From Haliclona indistincta (lineage: Eukaryota; Porifera; Demospongiae; Haplosclerida; Chalinidae): a DNA stretch of 64,000 nucleotides. The notes beneath the pieces are model-generated. The model was not told where the DNA came from. It was given only the letters and a program-made list of their open reading frames with translations, and searched no databases. Location: the NCBI GenBank assembly GCA_964017065.1, contig OZ024784.1, positions 15,729,152 to 15,793,151 of the forward strand. Reading direction: 5' to 3'. Positions 52,235 to 64,000 of this stretch are shown here, in pieces; within the stretch, counting starts at the first letter, position 1; the number at the start of each line of letters is the position of its first letter. Position numbers and translations under genes: made by a program.

Positions 52235-54418
52235 TTAATCTGCTGCGGATGTGTTTCGGCGCCAACGAGACCGCTTTGAAGAGCTTTGCTTAGAGGAAGA
52301 TGGCTCACGTTTATTAGATAAAGAAGCTGATTTAGTAGTAGGTGTCTGTTGCTGTGCCGACAAGGTAGGAGGAAGAGGCGAGGCTACAACAGTAGACACA
52401 CCAGAACCAGTAGCAGGTTGAGCAGAAGATGCTGAAGGTAAAATTCCTAATGATCGCATCTGCTGTGTCTGGTTGAGGAGTGCTAGATGCAGCGCATTGG
52501 TCTGAGAAGACAAGCCACTACCAGCAGCAGCAGCACCAGCAAGGAGACTGGGGTAGGGAGAGAGAAGAACCGAAGGGTTTCGCTGGGATGACTCAACTAC
52601 CTGCATCAAAGTGGGTGACACTAGACCTGGCTGAGCAGCTCTGATAGCTGATGATATCTTGCTGGGAAGAAGATCAAATGGATTCTCTGAGGCAATGGCA
52701 CTTTTAGACTCATCTACAGGAGGATAGACCTGCAGTGAGGTAAGTGGATCTACTTCAAGGGTGATGGTTGGTGTGCCGTATGAGGACACTGGAGTGAGCA
52801 TGTAGGAGGGAAGGGATGAAGGTGTATCCTGGGACGAGTCACCGAGCTGTGTCTGGTCTGTGTGTAAAGATAGCGAGTAATGTCTCTACTACATCCATAA
52901 AGTACCTGCATTGGGTGAAGATGAAGTAGCTGTGGTGTTTTCAAGGTCTTTTTGCCTTCTAGCAGTAAAGTGTACATTTTAAGGATTTGCAAGTTACACA
53001 CAAACAGACAATTTTACCTGATAGAGAATGAGTTTAATACTGAGTCCACTTCACCTGGGCCAGGAATACAGGTTTGTCTAATAGAGAAGAAAAGTATACT
53101 TTAGTGGGCAGAACCACAACGGATACAGCATTTGAATTTCTCTTATTCGATACTACTACACAAGTGGCTAAGGTTGGTCAAAAATAAGGTCACCAAGTTC
53201 TCAAATCAACAAACCACTGTTTTCTATGAATCTCCATCATGAGACAAACTAAATAGGGTAAACAGTTTTGTCGTAGCACAAACAGTTGTTGAAATAAGCA
53301 TCAATTTATTTTCTTAATCGATGCTATTCAAGTGGCTAAAGTAGTTGAAAAAATAAGGTCACAAAGTTCCAATTTTGTATGAGAATACATGAAACAAACT
53401 AGTGTGATACCATCTGGTGCTTTATATTCACCTAGCCTTGATAAGAGTTGACGAGCCAACCTGAGTGGATTTGTTAAAACGGCACCTGAGTCGATATATT
53501 GATGCCAACTTTGATAACTGGAAAGAAAAAAAATTATAGTAAAAAGTTTCATGAGATAAATTCCATACCTCTGTTCGTTCCTCTGTACCCATAGGGGGCA
53601 GGAGTATCCTATGAGAGATAAACTCAAATATTACACTACATACTCAACATCCAACCCACTCGGACAGATCAGAATCCTTAACAAAATCAATCATTAGCTG
53701 ATTGAGACGTAGCATGAAGTCGAGATCAGGCAGACCAGCTGACTATAGGAACATAGATTCACTTGAGCTGCTAATAAAATCAGACTCACTCGAGCTAAGG
53801 TAGTGAGAGAGTTGTAGTCAGAACATGACACGTTCATAGACCACCAATTACGAGATTCCTTCTTTCTGCGCAATGCCTCATTATCTGTGATCATACGCAC
53901 ATCAAACTAGTATTAATTCTCATTTCTCACCAGACAATTTCTTTCTGAGCTGACGCAAATGTCGCTTGGTGACCTTATGCTCCATTTCTACTGCTGCTAG
54001 TCTCTTTTCTGAGAGACATAGAGATTAGTGAAAGATGATACAGTTACTTACCAAACTTCTTGCATGATTCTGCTTGGTAGCATGTTAGTATCTCCATCTT
54101 GCTAGCCAACATACCATTCTCTGAATATTATCGACGTTTGAATACACTGTATCATACATAGGTGTCTTACCAATGAACGCCAGTTTCAATAGCCGTTGTT
54201 GCTCTTCACAAACTGCCAGTAGGCCGGCAAGCTGAGCTTCACTGGATCCTTTCATTCGTCCCATTCTCGCGACAGACTCCAGATTCTTCTCAATCCTCTC
54301 CATTGCCTTAGGTAACGCCATACCAGGTACAGTTGGCTCTGGAAATACACACAGCAATTGCTGAATACCGAGTTATTGACTTCTAACCTCCGCACAACTT
54401 TAACGTGTTGTCCGCCAT
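52235..54418 (-). CDS. Unrecognised coiled-coil protein with Ser/Pro-rich C-terminus
   Basis: The minus-strand ATG at 54418 (MADNTLKLCGE) is spliced through about nine short exons to a long last exon (about 52235-52801) ending KRSRWRRNTSAAD-stop. The N-terminal half is a predicted coiled coil: ALPKAMERIEKNLESVARMG, EAQLAGLLAVCEEQQRLLKL, KRLAAVEMEHKVTKRHLRQL. The middle has NWWSMNVSCSDYNSLTTLAR and LDFMLRLNQLMIDFVKDSDL. The C-terminal 190 residues are low-complexity, rich in Ser, Pro, Gln and Thr, ending in a basic RS-like patch, which suggests a nuclear protein (inference). I do not recognise the family. It is convergent with usherin (171 bp between stops) and in tandem with KCTD3 (its ATG is 182 bp past the KCTD3 stop). 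Confidence 0.7.
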
Positions 54419-54599
54419 TTTTAAATAAAAATTCCGCGGGTGAGTCCGAGCGAACCAATTTTCACATTCAAAATGAATTATTGATATTATTTACAAACAG
54501 GAAGAAAATTTGTTAAAATAATAACTGTCCTTTGCTTTGATAATAACATAGACTGCAACAAAATTTAACTCTGTAGACAAAAATTGAGACAGATCACTT

Positions 54600-57500
54600 T
54601 CAGTCTTCTCTTTCAAGTGATGAAGATTGTAGCAGATCAGCAGAGAGGCTGCTCACAGGTCTATCACCATCGTGTGGTGTGATGGTACGATCAGAGGCGC
54701 ATGACTCTGATCCAAGACTACGGGCACGAATATGATGACCAGAGAGCGATCGTGTGAGACTACCAGACTCACTAGTTGGAGGAGGAGTGAAGGTGCGTGT
54801 GTGCCTCACAGAGGAGGAGGTAGTGGTTGTTGAGCAGTCAGAGGGAACACGAGTGAACAATGGAGGGTTTCCACGAGGGCTACAACTACGACGCAAGTTC
54901 AAACGAGGTTTAACAGTTTGCTCTTCAGACGAAGTGACAGGAATATCTGGGACTTTGACTGGATCGCTCTGATCGTCATCACCTTGCTCTTCTTGGGCTT
55001 GGAGTGAGAAAGAAGAGGTGGTGAAAATGCCGGAAGATCTGGTCGCTTGAAAGTTCACAAGACCACTGTCAGGTACTTGAAGATGATCAGAGGTAGAGTG
55101 AGGAAGTATGGGTGTGCTGATGGGTGTGCCTGATGACTGGGTGGTGGAGGAAGGGGCTGGACGGTATCCCGGACACATGATGCTCATCAGTGATGGAGAA
55201 GGAGAGGGAGCACGAGAAGACACATTGCTTCCAGCCAGTGATGAACTGGTCAGTTCGCAATTGTGTAGCAATCGCAAGACTTCCTCTTTGGATGGTCCCG
55301 CCTTTCGCTCAGCTGAGAATGAACAAGAATGTGAAGCAAAAATTATATCAAAATTAATATCAAATAGCAAATGTCTACTCACATGAACTAATCTTGTGGA
55401 AAATTTCCAGAGCAGTAGTGAGGTCCCATACCTGTGACACAAGTATAGAATATCTGGTATCAGACTCTGAAGCTGTACTGACCTGTACACTGCCGTTCAC
55501 ATGTCCAGTGAAGATGAATCTTCGTGATCTCATGCCCACACGACTCACACCCTCACACTCGTGCACACAGTATGTGCTAACATTGCTGTTATCAACACTT
55601 TCAATTTTGCATACCCTGCCGGCAAAATATTAATAACAATGACATAATGATTCTCGATGACTACCTCTCTCCAGTAGATGACAGACGCACATAGATTTTG
55701 TCAATGTCAGGAATTACTCTCTGAACAAACACGCGTTCATCATCAGCTTCTCCAAACGGCCCTGCAGATCAAAACACGATGAAGAAATGAAAGGAGTGGT
55801 AAGAGTGTAGCATACCAATTGAGTTAATGTGATTGTAAAGTGAGTGAGCTCCTTCAAGAGAGAGAACTTTGAATGAGGCGATAGGTGTGGATCCAGGTTG
55901 GGTTGATATCCTGCCACGGAACCGAGTGACTGTCCATGAACGAACATGGTTCTCAGAGCAAACTATTGAAACCGAACAATAGAGACCAAGCATCATCAAA
56001 TCAAGATTTTTTTACCTGACACAAGATTCTTTTCTCCCAGTACAACTTGTGATACAGCACATGAATGAATATTGTAGCTCTGGAATAGTTGAGGAGCTTG
56101 TCCAATGTTTTCAGGGTGCCTCACTATCACCCTCACTCCTCCTCCTCTGGTGCCATACGCCACCTCCATCCATGTTTGGTCTGACCCTATAGGTACAGAG
56201 ACGCGTGTGTATGTTAAGCACTGCATGTGTGTACGTTAAGCACTGCACGTGTATGGGTAATGTGTCCTTACAGCATGTAGGAGGCATAAACACACTGAGG
56301 GCAGTGATGGCTTCTTTAAATGGGTCCTCGAACAGTTGTGTCACGAGCAGATCATTGTCCTTCATTCTAACTGGAAATTTCTCCATGTCTAGAAATTAAG
56401 GAGTGACATGATATTATAGCCAATACAAGACAGTCCCAACTCACCAATGTAGTATATACAACCATTATCACATCCTATCAGTAGATATAGACCAGCCATT
56501 GTGTAGCTACTGATTGGAGACAATTCTTGCACCTAAACCAGGTGGAGTGAAAGAGTTACTTGCTTGGGACCAAATGTTATTACCTGCCAGTGTCTCTGTA
56601 CTCCTTGCCATACAGCCACCTTGCCTGTATTGCTAATAGCAACCAATTGATTGTTACAAAAGAAGAGACCGTCCACTGGTATCCTCATGTCAAATGATGC
56701 TAGAGGAAACAGAAAGTCAGAGCTTCCTACAACACACAGTCAATGTTGCCTAATATGCTCTTCGTTTGCTTACTCATATCCTCACACACCCATAAACACA
56801 CAAACTGCCTTTACCTAACAACTTGGAAGCAGGAGAACAGCTCCATATTTTTATTTCATAACCTGTATTACCAGACAGCTATAGACAATACAATAAGACA
56901 GGTCATGGCTTACCTAATACTACAGCTAACAGTTTATCACCGAGAGCAGTAGCTGTGACACGACCATTGAGAGCTATCCTCTGAGGAGACTTCTCAAGAG
57001 GAGGCGTGGTGAACACTAGCTCCCAACCTCGAGAGTGAGCACTACACAACAATGAACCTCTCTTCTTCACTCGCGCTATGCTTGTACTCACCTTAACATG
57101 CACACACAGTGATGGTAAGCTACTGCAATACAGTTCATGTGACCAGCAATCTGAATCACCTGACGCAGTAAATCTGCACAAACAGATGAATCAAAAAGGT
57201 CAAATGACTATTTGAGATTTACCCGGTCTTAGTGGTGGAAAATGTGGTCTACTATCCAGATCAGGCAGTGAATCGAACACTAAAGAGAAGAGTAACTAGT
57301 GTTTATGCAAATGAATTGTGCATTTTACCAGGTGGATGGAGTTGAGCATGAAAGAGAATGCTACCGCAAGAGCTGGTCTCCATTTCCTCGCAGACAGTTA
57401 GTCGCTTGACTAGAAAAAGACAAACAAACAGCCTTGAACACTACATGGATAATGCATGTCTATGTTTTACCGAGAGGATGGATTCCAAAGTATTCAGCAT

Positions 57501-58131
57501 CGTGTTTCAGTGCCCATAGATCAGCATTCCTGGACATGAACATGTCAGAACAAAACAGGTTTACTTGCACATTTCTCGAGTCACAAACTCACTTAATGTC
57601 AACTGTACGAGTGCGAAGAAAATTGAGAATTTGTCTGAAAATGACTGGATCACGATCAATGAAGAGCTATATTGAAAACAAAGTTCTTATAGAATTCAAT
57701 AGCACGCAAACATAATGCTTAGACACAACATATGCAATTACCACCTACCGCTCCTGTTTCGTCCCGTACTGATGGAATACGACCACTGAGCAAACTAAAG
57801 AGAGATACATTATGTATGCATTGAGTATCAGCAGCTTGTAATATTATACCTGGAAAAGAATGAGTCGGGTATCCAAGTTAGGGTTTGTTGAGAAGTGCAG
57901 AACCTAAGATGCAAGAGAGATCAGTAGCAGTGAGTATTACGTACACTATTAAACGTACAGAATGGCATAGCTAGACTGCTATAGCTACATGTATATATGT
58001 GACAAAAATGCATAGCTTAGCATTGTTGTGTTCACTTACTTTTCTCCGCCGACATTCAAGGTTACTATGTCGCTAGTAGACATCGGTTTGGGAGCATTAT
58101 AAGCGCTCTTGTTAGTCGACGAGAGCTCCAT
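54600..58131 (-). CDS. KCTD3: KCTD3/SHKBP1-like BTB and WD-repeat protein
   Basis: The ATG at 58131 begins [17 protein letters not shown], followed by [11 protein letters not shown], the start of a T1/BTB domain, and then exons with [24 protein letters not shown] and ILNFLRT (tetramerisation domain of the KCTD family). The middle exons have beta-propeller repeats, with [60 protein letters not shown] and [20 protein letters not shown], which match KCTD3 closely. The C-terminus is Ser-rich and disordered. KCTD3 regulates HCN3 channels and SHKBP1 acts in EGFR trafficking in vertebrates (family knowledge); the role here is inferred only. Introns are about 45-60 bp. It lies between WDR20 and the coiled-coil gene, all on the minus strand. 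Confidence 0.92.
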
Positions 58132-58319
58132 GACTCAGCTGACCGAGCTCGAGACCAATGTGTACTATAAAAGTGCGCTATAACTAGAATGAATATATAC
58201 TCTCCACCCCAACTATTATTAGAACACATTCTTCCTTATAAGACAATGAGTATTCTATAAATAGAAATAGCACACCATAATACATCAGTATTAATTTCCA
58301 AAATACAACATATAAAAAG

Positions 58320-60584
58320 TTATGTTCTAGCACCAACACCGCCAGGACGTGGACTATTGAGCTACAGAGAGAGAGAAAGAATATCACTGGCAGAGCACAA
58401 TAATGATCGAGACTGACTTACCCCAGGTGGATTAATATCAGGAGGTTCACTCATCACTTCTATCGGCATGCCGTGTTTAGGACGTATCCACACACTAACG
58501 TAGCCATCCATGCAGGAAGTAAGAAGGCAGTCCTCACGAAATGCAATATCAGACAATCGTTCGTGACTGATCTTCTTGCAGACGAGTGCTTCAATGAGAT
58601 TCACTTCATTCATCGGGTAAGCAATGTCATCGTTCTGACAGGTCTCAAATTGGGAAACAAAGCGTCGTGATGGAGGTGCTTGATAGCTTGAAAAAATTGG
58701 AATATTCTTAATTTTCTTTGTTATTGATTTAATGCCACTGCCTTTCTCTTTGCCACTTTCCTTTAGTGCTTTGTCTTTCTTTTGTTTCTTCTTCGACTTT
58801 GTGGAAGAAACAGAGGAAGGAAGAGATTGAGTAGAATCAGGGAGAGCATCTGAGGAAGAGTTGGGAGGAAGACAAGAGGTTTCACCAGCCATATTGTTCA
58901 TCTCTATACCGGTAGTTTGCTTGTCACTGTCTTTGGGGGGTGAAGAAGGACGACGAAATTCATCTTTCTGTGACAAGCGAGCGCGCCATTTTCTCTTCTC
59001 AAATCGACTACCAGTGCTGGCTCGTCTCTCTGTAAGTGGAGAAGAAGAGGATTGGCTTGGTCCACCTCTTGGCAGAGTATTTGACATGCCGGGATTTGTG
59101 TCTAAAGATCGAGAGGTAAAATCTACTGCTTGTGAGGTTCCCTCAGGTTTATCCGGATGAAAGTATGCATGTTTTGACGATCGTGATCGTGTTCTACCAA
59201 ACTGGCGCCGTGGTTTTAGTGAGTCACCTGTCAGCTCCCATAGGCACAGCAAACCATCCTGCCCAACTGAACCCAGTCGATACGAAACGTCATCTTCAGC
59301 AAAGTACCGACTACCTCTATGGCTGGTGTTATCAAGCATAGGAGGTACAGTTCTACCAGCATTTGAGGATGATGTTGCACCGGATTGTGAATTGTATGGA
59401 TCAAAAGCAACTGCATTGACATACGAACGATGACCTTCACCACGGACTACAATTTTCTTGATCTCAAATGACCACACACTCACGAGGTCATCCTCTCCTC
59501 CCGTCACTACGAACCGACCATCAGGACTCCAACACACACACAGCAGTCCACCAAAATAGCTTCTCATTCGACCATGAAGCTCCTCTTTCTGGAAATCATA
59601 CACTCTCAAAAACCCGTCTTGACTAACCACTGCCATGTGCCTTGTGTCAGGTGAAAATTCAAACATGTTGATGCTTCCCTGACCAATTTTCCAGCGTGAG
59701 ACTAGTTGTGATTTGCCTTTTGGCTTGCAAGTGTAAATTTCAGTATCGGTGAGTGTTTTTGTGAGAGAGTAGGTTGGAAGAGTCGGTGATTTGAGCGAGT
59801 CTTCTGTTGTCCATAAGTACAAATATCCGCTCATGTGTGCAGAGATAAATAGATTCTCAGAACCAGGCATCCACCGAATACAAGTGATGTCTGTTTCATC
59901 AATTGTGTGCTGAGAAAGAATTAAGTAGATGTCATTGATTATACAACAAAGAGGACTAGTAACAATGAATTAAAAAAGACAAAATAAGCATTGTGTATGT
60001 AAACAAAGAGATACATATTACAATGCACTCACATCTCCATTGTAGACTCCAACATTAGAACGTGTTATAGGGTCTAGATGTTGTATAGGACCACGATTGA
60101 AGCCCACTATCAGATCAAGATGTTCAGTGCTTCGAGTGACTTGGTTCACATCATGTACTAGTGGGTATGAGGTACGGTATGAATGCTTGTCAGTCCATTT
60201 TTGAAGATCTGGTATCTGCAGGAAAATACACGGGTCAGTTTACATGAGGAGTGGTCTGGCCTCTACAACTATACATGTAGCAGGAGTGGCCTAGTGAGTT
60301 GTATACACTGGTCAAACATGACTTACATTCTCAGCTCCTTCAAATGGGAAACAATAAAGTTCTCTGCCGGAGTTGAATACGATCAGGTCGGTGTGCCCCT
60401 GGGCGTCTTGAGTAGTCACAAGAGAAATGCGTGTTGGCGATAAGTCTTCTCCTATTAGAGGTTGTCGCTTTGTTCTGCAGTATTGAAGCGATTTCACATT
60501 TTTGTAGATGCCTTCCTTTCCTTTGAATTCTGTTCGCAGGTCAGAGGCGGTCGTGGCAACACCTTTCCCTGCATTAGCTGCCAT
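58320..60584 (-). CDS. WDR20: WDR20/DMWD-like WD-repeat protein
   Basis: Exon 1 starts at ATG 60584 (MAANAGKGVATTASDLRTEF) and ends at 60327; exon 2 is near 60033-60218; a long exon to about 58423 follows; the last short exon 58320-58361 codes LNSPRPGGVGART-stop. Signatures include CIRWMPGSENLF, INMFEFSPDTRHMAVVSQDG, SYFGGLLCVCWSPDGRFVV, TGGEDDLVSVWSF, GSVGQDGLLCLWEL and CKKISHERLSDIAF, diagnostic of WDR20, a partner of the USP12/USP46 deubiquitinases (family knowledge). A long Ser/Lys-rich insertion lies between the propeller halves. It is head-to-head with HSP90. Confidence 0.93.
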
Positions 60585-60888
60585 CTTCTTGTTTTGGGCG
60601 TAATTTTAATGGGTGGGCTGACCGCACCTCCAAAACCGTAGTCCTAGATCCTACCGAGTACCGATTGCGCATAAACAGGTCTCGTCACAGATCAGTGATC
60701 ACTCGGTACTCGGTAGAAGAGTCTAGAGCAAGCACGTGGCAATTTGCGGTAAGAAATCGGGTAACCTTTCGTAGTTTCTCGAACATACGATTTGAGCTAG
60801 TATAAAAGGCATTTTATTTCTTGCACGCGGTCACTTTGACTTGCTCATCAGCCCTATATCACTGTCTACTACTCGAAAGCCTTTGAAA
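60585..60888. promoter_or_regulatory. Divergent WDR20/HSP90 promoter, 304 bp
   Basis: TTTCTCGAACAT at 60776-60787 contains the inverted TTC/GAA pair of a heat-shock element, and TATAAAAG stands at 60801-60808, 81 bp before the HSP90 ATG. The WDR20 side has no TATA. Parts of this region are duplicated at 20594-20646 and 26366-26535. Confidence 0.75.
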
Positions 60889-63768
<2,880 letters not shown>

Positions 63769-64000
63769 ACTAACCCAAAACTGACATTCACACTCATACA
63801 CAAGCAGCATGCAAGTGATTCATTCTTTGCTGTTTTTTTTTGTGTTGTAAAATTATCAGCTGCTTTGATATTCTGTTTCTGATAACAACGTTCTGAGAAA
63901 GGGTGTGTTTAGCTATTGATGAAAGACAATCATGTTATGATAGCATTACAAACTGTGGAGACATGGATATGCAGCATTGATTGTTCTGGAAGTGAAGGTC
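63769..64000 (+). other. HSP90 3' UTR and flank
   Basis: No open frame of note and no standard AATAAA; a T-run at 63832-63840. The transcript end cannot be placed. Confidence 0.4.

Overview
The window is animal nuclear DNA. Genes are split by many very short GT-AG introns (often 45-70 bp), intergenic spaces are tiny, and there is an intronless canonical histone H4 and clear metazoan families: atlastin, anoctamin, globin, serine palmitoyltransferase subunit 2, usherin, KCTD3/SHKBP1, WDR20 and cytosolic HSP90. Gene density, intron size and the mixture of mobile elements suggest an early-branching animal, most likely a demosponge of the Amphimedon type; this species call is inference.

Layout: 1-6.6 kb is a transposon-rich block (two non-LTR reverse transcriptases, a TTAA-flanked MITE with a tRNA-like insert, a large inverted-repeat element) just upstream of the last two exons of an atlastin gene (6.6-7.2 kb, +). 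An anoctamin gene (7.4-11.36 kb, -) carries a complete histone H4 gene inside one intron on the opposite strand, plus an apparent frameshift and an in-frame stop. A globin (11.56-12.2 kb, +) starts about 200 bp from the anoctamin start. Then comes a serine palmitoyltransferase (SPTLC2-like) copy A (12.5-20.3 kb, -).

The most striking part is a recent direct segmental duplication. About 8 kb, from globin exon 2 to SPTLC2 intron 1, is present at 11.94-20.48 kb (A) and 26.92-34.90 kb (B). Copy A keeps an intact globin but a broken SPTLC2 (no exon 1, 10-bp frameshift in exon 2). Copy B keeps an intact 13-exon SPTLC2 but a broken globin. The DNA between the copies begins with a piece of WDR20 exon 1 and ends with the HSP90 promoter and start codon; these are the two ends of the divergent WDR20/HSP90 promoter found intact at 60.5-60.9 kb, here split by 5.7 kb of nested transposons. 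The HSP90 start codon is spliced in frame to globin remnants.

From 35.2 kb the window is ordered: a divergent SPTLC2/usherin promoter, a 16-kb usherin (USH2A-like) gene with LamG-like, laminin N-terminal, laminin-EGF, LamG and about 30 FN3 domains, a transmembrane helix and a PDZ-ligand C-terminus; then three minus-strand genes in tandem (an unrecognised coiled-coil protein, KCTD3/SHKBP1-like, WDR20-like); and HSP90 (+) with an 8-bp-TSD MITE in intron 2. There is no visible functional pathway linking the neighbours; the shared feature is head-to-head promoter pairs (anoctamin/globin, SPTLC2/usherin, WDR20/HSP90).
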